A stretch of DNA of 64,000 bases from Bifidobacterium xylocopae (GCF_003315615.1 NZ_PDCH01000009.1:1-64000); one strand, 5' to 3'; positions 29,490 through 38,758 are shown, counted from the stretch's first letter. The notes: a model not told the origin generated them from the sequence alone. Numbers and translations are program-made.

Positions 29490-31112
29490 ATGACGGCTTT
29501 CGACACCCTCAATGACTCCTACGCCAACAAGGGGCTGCGCTTCTCCGCCGAGGAGCGTGAACGCCTTGATGTGGACGGCCTGCTGCCGGCGGGCGTGCAG
29601 ACGCCGGATCAGCAGGAGCGGATCGTCTACGAGCGGTTCCTCAAGGAGCCCACCGACCTGGCCAAGCGCCTCTACCTGATGGGAGTGTGCCGCACGGACC
29701 GCAGGCTCTTCTACCGGTCCATGGACAAGCACCTGACTGAGTACATGCCCATCGTCTACGCGCCGACCGTGGCACAGTCCATACAGCAGTACGACAAGCA
29801 CTACTCCGGTTCAGACGTGGCCTATATCTCGATTCAGCGGCCTGACCGGATCGGTGCCGCCATGGATCAGTACACACAGGGACGCGACATCGACCTGGTG
29901 GTCTGCACCGACGCCGAGGGCATCCTGGGCATCGGCGACTGGGGCGCCCAGGGCGCGGAGATCCTGACCGGCAAGCTGGCGGTCTACACGGCCGCCGCCG
30001 GCATCGACCCTTCGCGCGTACTGCCGGTGATGGTGGATGTGGGCACCAACCGCAAGGAGCTCCTGGACAACCCCGACTACGTGGGCAACCACATCGAGCG
30101 CGTGCGCGGCCAGCGCTACGACGACTTCATCGAGTCCTTCGTGCAGGAGGCCCTGAAGCGCTATCCGAACGCCCTTATCCACTGGGAGGACTTCGGCCGG
30201 CCCGAGGCGGCGCCCATCCTGAAGCGCTACCAGGAGCGGATACTGACCCTCAACGACGACATCCAAGGCACCGGGGTCACAGTGCTGGCGGCTCTGCTGG
30301 CGGCCCGGCGCATCTCCGGCCTGGCCCCCGAGGACACCCGTACCCTGATCTACGGCGCGGGAACTGCGGGCGTGGGCATCGCCGACCAGATCGTGGACGA
30401 CCTGATCCTAACCAACGGCATGGATGAGGAGGCCGCCCGCCGCTCGGTCATGCTCTTCGACCGCCAGGGCATGGTCATCGCCGGCCAGGACGACCTGACC
30501 GAGGGACAGAGGAAGTACGCCCGCCGGCCCGGCGAGTTCATCGCGGTCGCGGACACCACCTCCCTAACCGAAGCCATCGACGCCTTCCATCCCACGGTTC
30601 TGGTGGGCACCTCCACACAGCCCGGCGCCTTCACTGAGGAGGCCGTCAAGACCATGGCCTCGCATGTGGAGCGCCCGCTGATCTGCCCGATCTCCAACCC
30701 AACCGAGCTGGCCGAAGCCAAGGCGGCCGACGTGATCAAGTGGACCGGCGGGAAGGCCTTCGTAACCACCGGCACCCCCTCCGCCCCGGTCGAATACCAG
30801 GGCACCACCTACTACATCGGCCAGGGCAACAACGCCCTGATGTACCCGGGTATCTGCTTCGGCGCCATCGTGGCCAAGGCCAAGCACATCAGCCGCCGCA
30901 TGCTCCTGGCCGGCGCCTACGCCATCTCCGACATGATTGACTCGGGGCGGCCCGGGGCGGCCGTGCTGCCGGCGGTCAAGGATTTGAAGGAGATATCCCG
31001 CCGGGTGGCCACAGCCGTCGCCCAGCAGGCCATGGACGAGGGCCTGAGCCGGGAGCCGGTGACGGACGTGGCCCGGGCCGTAATCGACGCGCGCTGGTCC
31101 TTCGAGGATTGA
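29490..31112 (+). CDS. Malolactic enzyme (malic-enzyme family)
   Basis: A 540-residue NAD-binding enzyme of the malic enzyme family. Several blocks match the malolactic enzyme of lactic acid bacteria rather than ordinary malic enzyme: ILGIGDWGAQGAEILTGKLA (GDWG, where NAD malic enzymes have GDQG), VYTAAAGIDPSRVLPV, FNDDIQGTG-type TLNDDIQGTGV, NPTELAEAKAADVIKW and EYQGTTYYIGQGNNALMYPG. The NAD fold shows YGAGTAGVGIADQIV. The malolactic enzyme decarboxylates L-malate straight to L-lactate, giving pH tolerance and a proton motive force when malate enters and lactate leaves. AAAGGTGAG precedes the ATG. The permease and LysR neighbours support this. An ordinary malic enzyme is the alternative. Confidence 0.85.
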   Translation: MTAFDTLNDSYANKGLRFSAEERERLDVDGLLPAGVQTPDQQERIVYERFLKEPTDLAKRLYLMGVCRTDRRLFYRSMDKHLTEYMPIVYAPTVAQSIQQYDKHYSGSDVAYISIQRPDRIGAAMDQYTQGRDIDLVVCTDAEGILGIGDWGAQGAEILTGKLAVYTAAAGIDPSRVLPVMVDVGTNRKELLDNPDYVGNHIERVRGQRYDDFIESFVQEALKRYPNALIHWEDFGRPEAAPILKRYQERILTLNDDIQGTGVTVLAALLAARRISGLAPEDTRTLIYGAGTAGVGIADQIVDDLILTNGMDEEAARRSVMLFDRQGMVIAGQDDLTEGQRKYARRPGEFIAVADTTSLTEAIDAFHPTVLVGTSTQPGAFTEEAVKTMASHVERPLICPISNPTELAEAKAADVIKWTGGKAFVTTGTPSAPVEYQGTTYYIGQGNNALMYPGICFGAIVAKAKHISRRMLLAGAYAISDMIDSGRPGAAVLPAVKDLKEISRRVATAVAQQAMDEGLSREPVTDVARAVIDARWSFED

Positions 31113-31151
31113 GCCCAACCCTTAGGACATAGCCATCAATCCGGTGGCTGC

Positions 31152-31190
31152 GGCCCCGGTTCCACCCCAGTGGCGGACCGGGGCCTTATC
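31152..31190 (+). terminator. Terminator after the malolactic enzyme gene
   Basis: GGCCCCGGT (31152-31160) pairs perfectly with ACCGGGGCC (31177-31185) around a 16-base loop, followed by TTATC. It lies 40 bases past the stop codon. It implies the LysR gene has its own promoter. Confidence 0.65.
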
Positions 31191-31396
31191 CGTACACCGC
31201 GGGCGAAAACCAGGCCCTGGCCGTCCGAGCCCCCTGACGTCCGGCCGTTTCCACATGGTCCGAACCGGTACACTGGAAACAGGGAAGGCATCCTGATTCG
31301 GGCGGCTGCGCACAGGGAAGTGAACCGACTGCCGCCGACCCCGGGTCCACCGGGGAGCATCGGGGCGGCCAGGTATCAGAGGAAGCGGGTGCGGGC

Positions 31397-32347
31397 ATGA
31401 CGCAGGTGGAGAATATACGCGACTTGAAATTGCTGGTCGACCTGTCCCATAACCACAGTTTCACCGAGACGGCCTACCAGGCCCACCTTTCGCAACCCAC
31501 AGTCTCCATGGCGATAAAGCGTCTGGAACGGCAGCTGGGCAAACCCCTGGTCGCCCGTCAACGCTTCGGTGCCGGCGGCGTGCAACTGACACCTGCAGGC
31601 CTGGTGGCGGTGCGGCATGCGGAGCAGATCCTGGCCGAGCTCGACAGCCTGGGGGCGGCAGTGGCGACCACCGGGCGGACGTTGACCAGGCGAATCGGCC
31701 TGCCGCCCATCATCTCCTCCCTGCTCAACCGGGATTCGCATGAAAGCCGCCTTCCCTTGGCCGGCCTGTCCGGCTCACTTTCCCTATGCACCGTCGGCTC
31801 CGGCCGTCTGCTGGAACAGATGCGCAGACACCAGGTGGATTACGGCGCCGTGGCCTCGGTCCAGGACGAGCTCGCGATTCCGGAGGTCCAGATCCGCCGT
31901 GTCATCACTTACCCCTTCGGTCTGGCCGGCAGCGCCAGCGCGATCAGGCAGCTGGGTGACGGCCCGGGGCAGGGGCTGCATGTCGCCGATCTGATCCGCT
32001 TACCCGAGTCGACCCGCTTCGTCACACTCAACCACGAGTTTATCCACGCAGATGCCTCGGACGCGCTCCTGCGCCGGTACATACCAGCCTCCCGCATCAT
32101 CGAGGTAGCGGACGTGGAAACGCTGAAAGCCATCACCCAGGCGGGCGTGGCCTTCAGCTTCATCACCTCGGCCGGCATCGAGGACGGGGATGGTCTGACC
32201 TTCCTGCCTTTCACCGACTCCCAGGCGCCCAAGTTCAACATTTACCTCTTCCACGACCAGCGCCGCACTTCCAGCCCGGATGTCAAAGCCGACCTGCGCG
32301 CCTTCACCGCCTATGCCGATACCCAGCTCGCCACAGTCCGCGCCTGA
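31397..32347 (+). CDS. LysR-family regulator, probable MleR
   Basis: A 316-residue LysR-type regulator. The N-terminal winged helix reads LVDLSHNHSFTETAYQAHLS followed by QPTVSMAIKRLERQLGKPLV. The rest is the periplasmic-binding-like effector domain. LysR regulators next to malolactic genes (MleR) are activators responding to malate. Position 280 bases after the malolactic enzyme gene, same strand, supports that role here. A terminator hairpin separates the two, so it is probably transcribed alone. The ligand is inferred. Confidence 0.82.
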   Translation: MTQVENIRDLKLLVDLSHNHSFTETAYQAHLSQPTVSMAIKRLERQLGKPLVARQRFGAGGVQLTPAGLVAVRHAEQILAELDSLGAAVATTGRTLTRRIGLPPIISSLLNRDSHESRLPLAGLSGSLSLCTVGSGRLLEQMRRHQVDYGAVASVQDELAIPEVQIRRVITYPFGLAGSASAIRQLGDGPGQGLHVADLIRLPESTRFVTLNHEFIHADASDALLRRYIPASRIIEVADVETLKAITQAGVAFSFITSAGIEDGDGLTFLPFTDSQAPKFNIYLFHDQRRTSSPDVKADLRAFTAYADTQLATVRA

Positions 32348-32426
32348 GCCTGTTGCCGGATGGTCCGCTTCGTCCCACCAGCCCCATCCCCGGCACAGAC
32401 CCGCCGAGTGCTGGTGGACGGCGGAA

Positions 32427-33296
32427 TCACGCATTGTTGTAGTGACGGCGGGAGAAGCTCGACCGGTAGCGGCTGGGGGTCAGCCCTGTCTGACTTTTGA
32501 ACACACGCATGAAATACTTGGGGTCGCGGTATCCGCAAGCCTCAGCGATCTGCCAGACCTTCTCGGATGTGGACAGAAGTAGCTCCTGGGCACGTTCGAT
32601 GCGCCATTTGGCGATCTGGCCGCTGACGCTGATGCCGAACTCACGCTTATAGATGGTCGAAAGGTAGGAGGGCGAATAATTGAAATGCCGCGCCACCCAT
32701 TTGACACTGATTTTGTCGCATGCGTTGACACGAATCCAATCCTGCACCTGTTGCAGCCTGCGGGACTCAGTGTTCGCTGTCCGCCCGCGTCCCAACCTGC
32801 TGGCGCTGCCGGCTATTTCAAAGAGCATGCACGTCATGAAGTAGTTCCCATAGAGGCTGGGCTTCGGATAAGTCAGCTGGTAGATGTCAAGCAACTGGTT
32901 GGACATGATGGCCAGCCGGTCGCTCTTGAACGACATCGGCCCCAACGGCAAACGAATTGCACTGTCCGGTACAGTATCAGAACCCCCCTCCCCTGCCCTG
33001 ATTCCCAGATACCAGTCCTGCAGCGAGAAGTGAGCCCAGAAGAAAGTCAGTGGGCGCATCAATCGTTTGCTGCCCTCATGGAGTGCCTGCGCGGGGATGA
33101 GAATGAGGTTTCTGGGTCCCAGCTCATAGCACTGGCCATTAACCGTAAGCGGCAGAGTGCCCTCCTCCACCAAAATCAGCTCGAAGCTGTCGACCCGGCG
33201 TCTGCCATGGATCCAGCCCGGACTGCCCACGAACCTGCCTGCGGATTCGAAACCGGCCGCCCCGCCTGACAGATCCGCTATGATCTCCCGCGGCAT
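32427..33296 (-). CDS. AraC-family transcriptional regulator
   Basis: A 289-residue AraC/XylS regulator. The N-terminal cupin-like sensor half contains RRVDSFELILVEEGTLPLTV and LILIPAQALHEG. The C-terminal pair of helix-turn-helix motifs is KISVKWVARHFNYSPSYLST and EKVWQIAEACGYRDPKYFMR, ending VFKSQTGLTPSRYR. I chose ATG 33296 because AGGAGGTG stands just upstream; a GTG at 33317 is less likely. It lies 91 bases after the arabinofuranosidase gene on the same strand and probably controls it and the divergent transporter in response to an L-arabinose-containing ligand. The ligand is inferred. Confidence 0.87.
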   Translation of the reverse strand: MPREIIADLSGGAAGFESAGRFVGSPGWIHGRRRVDSFELILVEEGTLPLTVNGQCYELGPRNLILIPAQALHEGSKRLMRPLTFFWAHFSLQDWYLGIRAGEGGSDTVPDSAIRLPLGPMSFKSDRLAIMSNQLLDIYQLTYPKPSLYGNYFMTCMLFEIAGSASRLGRGRTANTESRRLQQVQDWIRVNACDKISVKWVARHFNYSPSYLSTIYKREFGISVSGQIAKWRIERAQELLLSTSEKVWQIAEACGYRDPKYFMRVFKSQTGLTPSRYRSSFSRRHYNNA

Positions 33297-33387
33297 GGAC
33301 ACACCTCCTGTGCTCACCGGCGGGGACGGGCGGGCTGTGCCGTTGCACCGAACGCCCGCCCTGACGCACTATTGGGTCACCATCCGA

Positions 33388-35694
33388 TCATTGAATTTCG
33401 ACATAAGTATGGTACTGCTCATGGTCGATGAGAGCCAGGGGCTTGAACCGCAGGCCGGTCGCCCGGTGGGTGAATATCAGCTCCTCCCTTTCGCGCGTGA
33501 ATTCCCGCTCCAAACGGGCACGATCCAGCTGAAGATGCTGAATCTCCCCGCTCCCGCTCAACGCAGCCAGCACGTATGGCCCCCAAGCCAGGGCGGCCAG
33601 GGCGGGCTTGTCAGGGGTGGGCAACAGGCGGAAGCCGGTCTGGAATCCAAGCTCGACAGAAGCGCCATCCCAGGAAGAAAGGTCGCAGTCCTCGACAGCA
33701 AGGACCACATGCGAAGAGGAGACCTTGAACCGCCCGGTCGGCAGCTGCTTGCCATTGACCGCCACGGTCACCTGTCCATGGCTCCAGCCGGGGATGCGCA
33801 AGGCCAGCATGCGGCGCGAAACCTCGCCGAGATGGACGACCACGCGCTCGGGGTGCCTGTCGGCCGCCTCTACGCTCAGGTTGACACCATCCTGCTCATC
33901 GTTCAAGATGCAGGACAGATACTGCTGGATGTACAGGGTCGTCTGGTCAATGTAAAAGGCGCCGTTGGCGTAGTAGAAGTGCGACTCCAGGCCCGTTCCG
34001 TGACAGCAGCTGTTCTCCTCGTCGAACTCCTTGCGGCCACCGGGCTGGGTCGGGAAGAAGTACAGGCTTCCCCCCTGAGGCACATGGTCGGTACTGGCGG
34101 CTATGTGGTTGAGCGTGGTCAGCTCGTTGTAGTCGGCATAGGCGGGATCGGGGTCGTATTCATAAAGCTCGTTCGCCAGCTTGAGCATGTTGTAGGAGGC
34201 GCAGGATTCGGCCGTATTGTCCTTCAGGAGGGCGCCGATGACGCCGGGCTGCTGGAACATCTCGCCCTGTCCGGTGCCACCCATGGCGTAGATATGACTG
34301 CCGATGACGGAATCCATGAAGAACCTGGCCTGCTCCAGATAGTAGGGCAGTCCGGTCTGGCGGAAGAGCTCGACCGAGCCAATCACCTGCGGGATGTGCT
34401 GATTGGCGTGCAGGCCGCCCAGCGCATCCACCTGCTGTCGCATGGGTACCATCAGCCGGTCGTTGTCGAACAGGCGGGCGGCGGCCAGGTGCTCGCGTTT
34501 ACCGGTGACGGCGTACAGCTTGGCCAGAGACTCGTTCATACCACCGAACTCGCCGGCTATGTACATGCTCCACATGTTCTGCAGCTGCTCGTGCGGCAGG
34601 GCATGCAGGCGCTCGTAGACCCAGTCCCCCAGGTCCGACGCAACAGCAAGCGCCTCCCCGCTGCCCGCATACCGGTGGGCGTCGAGGAGCCCGGCCAGGA
34701 TCTTGTGCAAGGTGTAGTAGGGTGCCCAGATGGTCGGATAGGGCGCATAGTGCTCCAGCTTGTCGAACTGCCCCTCATCATAGGCGGACAGGAAGCCCGG
34801 CTTGGCCCTGCCGCTGTCCCCGAAGGCCCGCTGGACCTCGGCGAGACCGTGGACCAGGTAGGTCAGTTTGTCACGCAGGGCCCCGTCACCGGAAGCTCCG
34901 TAGGCGAGCGCATAGGCTGAGAGGACGTGGCCGGTGGTGTGGCCGCGCAGGAGCGAATCGGGCGCGTCCCATCCGATCATGGGATCGGCCCCCTTGGTGT
35001 CCAGTCCTGCGGCCTTGCGGAATTCCACCAGGAGCTGGTCGTCGTCCAGGGTTTTCAGGAACTCGATCCGCCGTCGCTGGTTGGCCGCCAGTATCCCATG
35101 GCCACTCAGGCGCACATGCTCCAGACCGATGGGCCTGAGCTTCGGCGCGGCATCCACTGGCGCATCGGGGTCGTCCGCCACCACGGTCACGCTCGCTTCC
35201 ACCGCTATGGCGCTGCCGTCAATGGTGCCGCTGAAACGTTGCTCGCCCAGTGCCGTCGCCCGCTGCTCCACACCTTCGTCCCAGTTCACCCGCTGCGAGA
35301 CCATCTCGTCGTCCCGGGTGAGCACGGCGGTGAACATGGGCAGATGGTAGCCCCTGCCCCGCTGGACGGTGAGCGTGATCGGATAAACATGTTTGACCTT
35401 GATTTCATTGGGCTTCTGCAGGATGTTCACTTCGAACGTCCGCTGGGCCCGGGCCCGCCCCTTGCTGATGGTCGCGGTCAGCGTCACGACCCTGTCGCCG
35501 TATCCGTAATCGGGCTGGTGGACCGTACCGTCGGTCCCTATCCAGCGTTCATCCCCGCTCTCCCAGCCGATGCTCGTCCCACCGGTGCCTTCGGTGGGCA
35601 GATTGAGGTTGAACTCGACCGTCCCCGTGTTGCCGATATACAACTGGCGGGCCGCCTGCTCGACGCATTCCTGGTCATCGCGAACACATTCCAC
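33388..35694 (-). CDS. GH127/GH146-like beta-L-arabinofuranosidase with N-terminal Ig-like region
   Basis: A 768-residue protein. Residues 1-175 look like two bacterial Ig-like beta domains (RTFEVNILQKPNEIKVKHVY joins them). Residues 185-760 form the DUF1680 (alpha/alpha)6 hydrolase: GHTTGHVLSAYALAY, GGLHANQHIPQVIGSVELFR, AESCASYNMLKL with the zinc-side Glu496 and Cys498, and NSCCHGTGLESH with Cys563/Cys564. In GH127 a Cys in this cluster is the nucleophile; the CCxGTGxE form is closer to GH146. The family removes beta-L-arabinofuranose, for example from hydroxyproline-linked arabinans. No signal peptide is visible, so it acts inside the cell. The start is GTG 35694 behind GAGGAAGAGGTG. Subfamily is uncertain. 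Confidence 0.85.
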   Translation of the reverse strand: MECVRDDQECVEQAARQLYIGNTGTVEFNLNLPTEGTGGTSIGWESGDERWIGTDGTVHQPDYGYGDRVVTLTATISKGRARAQRTFEVNILQKPNEIKVKHVYPITLTVQRGRGYHLPMFTAVLTRDDEMVSQRVNWDEGVEQRATALGEQRFSGTIDGSAIAVEASVTVVADDPDAPVDAAPKLRPIGLEHVRLSGHGILAANQRRRIEFLKTLDDDQLLVEFRKAAGLDTKGADPMIGWDAPDSLLRGHTTGHVLSAYALAYGASGDGALRDKLTYLVHGLAEVQRAFGDSGRAKPGFLSAYDEGQFDKLEHYAPYPTIWAPYYTLHKILAGLLDAHRYAGSGEALAVASDLGDWVYERLHALPHEQLQNMWSMYIAGEFGGMNESLAKLYAVTGKREHLAAARLFDNDRLMVPMRQQVDALGGLHANQHIPQVIGSVELFRQTGLPYYLEQARFFMDSVIGSHIYAMGGTGQGEMFQQPGVIGALLKDNTAESCASYNMLKLANELYEYDPDPAYADYNELTTLNHIAASTDHVPQGGSLYFFPTQPGGRKEFDEENSCCHGTGLESHFYYANGAFYIDQTTLYIQQYLSCILNDEQDGVNLSVEAADRHPERVVVHLGEVSRRMLALRIPGWSHGQVTVAVNGKQLPTGRFKVSSSHVVLAVEDCDLSSWDGASVELGFQTGFRLLPTPDKPALAALAWGPYVLAALSGSGEIQHLQLDRARLEREFTREREELIFTHRATGLRFKPLALIDHEQYHTYVEIQ

Positions 35695-36213
35695 TGTCCT
35701 GCACCTCTTCCTCTCAGAAGACCAACTCCCATGGTGGCATTTCGCAAGGCCGACGCGTATCCATCCCCGCCATGTCCGTCTTCGATGACTCTCAACCGAA
35801 TACTGCAGGCGACGATACGACGCTGTGGCGCAGCCATTGAACCCACCCGATGTCTCACCAGTCTATGATTCATCCGGCATCGTCGCAGGTATGCCGGATG
35901 CGTGATTCAGTGGAGAATTCTTCGGCTTCCCTGAGACTGCCACATGCGAAACGGAAGGCCCCAGCATGGTGTAGGGACAGGGTTGATTTCCGCGCAAAGT
36001 GCCCAGTCGCCCCTAAACAGGACATCGCTCCCGGGAGGCCAAGTAACAAAAATACTCCACTTTTTCCACGAAGACTACACCTTCAAGCACAGGAGGTATG
36101 TCCTACCGTTCCTCATGGAACAATCTGTGGTTTCGTCCAGCTCAGCGCCGCAGTGCCTCGGCTGAGAGTGCAGGGACAACGCAAGTCCATGAGGCACGAA
36201 CAAGGAGTTCATC
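35695..36213. other. Divergent control region, arabinofuranosidase and POT transporter
   Basis: These 519 bases contain no convincing gene. They hold a perfect 10-base inverted repeat (35871-35880 with 35891-35900) flanked by two TGATTCA direct repeats, and the AAGGAG ribosome binding site of the transporter near 36200. I could not define a -35/-10 pair with confidence. AraC-type sites are expected here. Confidence 0.6.
35871..35900. promoter_or_regulatory. Perfect 10-base inverted repeat in divergent region
   Basis: CATCCGGCAT and ATGCCGGATG are exact reverse complements around a ten-base loop. TGATTCA occurs on both sides (35866-35872 and 35903-35909). No T run follows, so an operator or structured 5' leader is more likely than a terminator. 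Confidence 0.5.
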
Positions 36214-37794
36214 ATGTCTACAACGCCAGAAAGCGACCAGAAACTGTCGGAAGGAGGAGACATTGGCCCCGTCGTGGATGATCCTACTGCAGCGAAACGC
36301 GAACGGGACAAGCAGGAGTTGAACACGCTGCGCGAGGATCATTCGTTCTTTGGGTACCCCAAGGGCATAGGCGCCCTGGCAGCGGGCAATTTCTTCAACT
36401 CAATCTGCTGGGCCTCTTATGGGGCCGTCATGATCTACTACCTCTACAAGCCTTGGACCAAGGGGCTGGGCTTCACCCAGGGTGAAGCCGCGCAACTGAT
36501 AGCAATCGTGTCCGCAGTCAATTCCATGTTCGAAATACTCGGCAGTTGGCTGGCGGACCGTGTGTTCGGCGCCCGCAAGGCCCTGATCATCGGCAACATC
36601 ACCAAGGGGCTCTCCTGCGGACTTCTTGCCCTGCCAGCATTTTCATTGGGCCAGGGCCGGGTGTTCGCCCTCGTAGGCATGATCCTGATGAACATCCCTA
36701 TTGTCGGAGCTTCGAATTCCTCACTGACCGGAATGCTGTTCCACCGAAAGGACTCCCGCCGCGACGGGGCCTTCGCCCTGCATTCCATCGCCAACAACAT
36801 TGCTGGCTTCATCACCCCCGTCATATCGGCCCAGCTGGGTCTGGTCAACTACCACTATGGCTTCGCCATCGGCGCGATAGCGGCATTGCTATATGCGGCT
36901 ATCATCGCCCTACCCGGCAGACGCTTCTTCGGATCGCTCGGTTCGAAACCCTCCAGGCCCCTCAGCAAAGCGGAACGTAAGAAGTACTCCCTCATCGCTT
37001 TGGCGGTTCTCGCAATCATCGCGGTGTACATCGCCACCTTGCTGATGACCCACAAGGCAGACGTCGCCGCCCTGGCCAGCACCGTCAGCTCATGCACATT
37101 CGTCGTCGCGATCGTATTCTTCGCCCTCATCTGGCGGTCGAAGACCATCACCAAGGTCGAACACCACCGGCTGCACGCGCTGATCCCCATCGTGGCGATG
37201 CAGATTGTGATAGGGGTGGATTATTCCATACAAGGTACAACGTTGCTAATGTTCCTGGACCAGAAGATCAACCGTAGATTCTGGAACATCGAGATCGCAC
37301 CGGGCTCTTTCAACACCATCGTCGGCCTCATAGCTCTCCTGTCCGGCATCTTCTACAGCTGGCTGTGGCTCACCAGGTTCGGCAAGCGGTGGAAGTCCAC
37401 TGACCGCATATGGTTCGGTTTCATCTTCACCGGCATCTCGAATCTGCTGCTGGTCATACCGACCGTCATCCTTAATCCGGACGCCACTAAGTATTCCGTC
37501 ATATGGCTGCTGGTCTATTATGTCGTCGCGAACCTGGGAGGGTTCCCCTACGGGGTCGCCGCGTATTCCATGATCGCCGCGATTGCCCCCAAGTCCTACG
37601 AGACCCAGCTGCAGACCGCGTTCACGATTTCCGCGGCAATCGGCACTGCAATCATGTTGGTGGCCTACGGTCACTTGACGACACTCAGCCAGCAGATGCC
37701 GCTCTTCTGGATCGTCGGCATTCTCGAAATCGTGGTCGCCCTCGTGGTCATGGTGTTCCGCAAGCGCATCGAGTCCACCGTCATGTCCGACTGA
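36214..37794 (+). CDS. POT (PTR2)-family proton-coupled transporter
   Basis: A 526-residue membrane protein with about 12-14 hydrophobic segments. LGSWLADRVFGARKALIIGN and MILMNIPIVGASNSSLTGML, then KDSRRDGAFALHSIANNIAG, follow the POT/PTR2 signature as seen in DtpT-type di/tripeptide carriers. The cytoplasmic N-terminus of about 50 residues is hydrophilic and acidic. AAGGAG lies upstream of ATG 36214. The family takes up di- and tripeptides with protons, and some members take other solutes. It is divergent from an arabinofuranosidase, so the cargo may be a glycosylated peptide or amino acid. Substrate is inferred. A strong terminator follows. Confidence 0.82.
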   Translation: MSTTPESDQKLSEGGDIGPVVDDPTAAKRERDKQELNTLREDHSFFGYPKGIGALAAGNFFNSICWASYGAVMIYYLYKPWTKGLGFTQGEAAQLIAIVSAVNSMFEILGSWLADRVFGARKALIIGNITKGLSCGLLALPAFSLGQGRVFALVGMILMNIPIVGASNSSLTGMLFHRKDSRRDGAFALHSIANNIAGFITPVISAQLGLVNYHYGFAIGAIAALLYAAIIALPGRRFFGSLGSKPSRPLSKAERKKYSLIALAVLAIIAVYIATLLMTHKADVAALASTVSSCTFVVAIVFFALIWRSKTITKVEHHRLHALIPIVAMQIVIGVDYSIQGTTLLMFLDQKINRRFWNIEIAPGSFNTIVGLIALLSGIFYSWLWLTRFGKRWKSTDRIWFGFIFTGISNLLLVIPTVILNPDATKYSVIWLLVYYVVANLGGFPYGVAAYSMIAAIAPKSYETQLQTAFTISAAIGTAIMLVAYGHLTTLSQQMPLFWIVGILEIVVALVVMVFRKRIESTVMSD

Positions 37795-37818
37795 TACCGC
37801 CCAGCACCCCCATGGCTT

Positions 37819-37847
37819 GCGGGCCCCTGATTCCCTCGGGGGCCCGC
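37819..37847 (+). terminator. Terminator after the POT transporter gene
   Basis: GCGGGCCCC (37819-37827) pairs with GGGGCCCGC (37839-37847) around an 11-base loop, 24 bases past the stop codon. The stem is very stable though the T run is missing, which is common in high-GC Actinobacteria. Confidence 0.75.
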
Positions 37848-38246
37848 TGCACATCCGGATACGCGGACGATTCTGGGGACTTGCCCGACACGCCCACAAG
37901 CCGGTAGGACGATTAACGAATACTTGCGCGGACCCGGGTGCAGACCGGCATCGTCTCACACGACTTAGCGGTCCCGGCAAAGAAGGCTAACCTGAAGAAC
38001 ACGCATACGGCCCGCTCTGCCCAAAGACAGCGCGAGCGGACCAGCCTCCGCTTGCGAATACCTTGAAGTGTATGACAGCCTTTCGCTTTCAACAGGTTCG
38101 GGCACATCACGAACGTCACGAACATGGTCTGATGCCTTACACAATCAATTCCATCGGTCACCCCCCGTCGAACCCCGAACCAGCGGCAGCAAGCAACCCG
38201 ACATGAGGCAAACGCACCTCTTCGCTACACCCTATGTACTGCAACG

Positions 38247-38273
38247 AAAACGCCACCCCTTACGGGATGGCGC
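38247..38273 (-). terminator. Terminator of tmRNA
   Basis: On the minus strand CGCCATCCC pairs with GGGGTGGCG (one G-U) and is followed directly by TTTT. It starts 12 bases beyond the mature tmRNA 3' end. Good intrinsic terminator. Confidence 0.85.
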
Positions 38274-38284
38274 TTGATTGGTTG

Positions 38285-38679
38285 TGGAGCTGCGGGGAAT
38301 TGAACCCCGGTCCGGTGACCGCACCCTCAGTCTTCTACGTGCGTAGTCTGCTGGCCGTGTGGCTATTTATCTGCCCCCGCCTGTGTCGCAGACAACCGGC
38401 GGCGGGCATAGTCACAGCAAAAGTCCCTGGGTCGCCCTGTGACGCAGCGACTCAAGCGAGTCCCCTAAATGACGTTCAACATCTCCCCGGAGACGAAGGA
38501 GAGTGAACGGAGCCGTAGCTCGCTGGTTAATCCTGGCTTAAAGCTCAGGCAGCGAGGGCGAACTCAGTGCGGTTAGATTTAGCACTTGATGTTTGCGGGA
38601 GGACATTTACGAGCGGACCCCCGCGTTCTCGGCACGCTTCCCTGCGACGAACAGGTCACCGTCGAAACCGATCAGCCCC
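38285..38679 (-). ncRNA. ssrA: Transfer-messenger RNA (tmRNA)
   Basis: A 395-base tmRNA that with SmpB rescues stalled ribosomes and tags the unfinished protein. The 5' end GGGGCTGATCGGTTTCGACG pairs with CAGCTCC at the 3' end to form the acceptor stem; GGGGTTCAATTCCCC is the T arm. The tag frame at 38583-38545 begins with the GCT resume codon and reads AKSNRTEFALAA then TGA, the tag I associate with bifidobacteria. The 3' CCA is not encoded: the three bases after the discriminator A read CAA, so CCA must be added enzymatically. A terminator with TTTT follows. Confidence 0.96.
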
Positions 38680-38758
38680 AATCTTCAATTATCAAACCGG
38701 CGTTGCCACCGGTTTTCACTATATCCTACAATCCGGGCCCCGTGTTTATTCCCGCGAG

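Larger units (their letters stand above)
37795..38284. other. Non-coding region between POT gene and tmRNA
   Basis: About 490 bases without a credible gene. It contains the POT terminator and, at its far end, the tmRNA terminator. A tandem nine-base direct repeat (TCACGAACG, TCACGAACA) lies at 38107-38124. I see no attachment-site duplication of the tmRNA 3' end. Confidence 0.55.
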
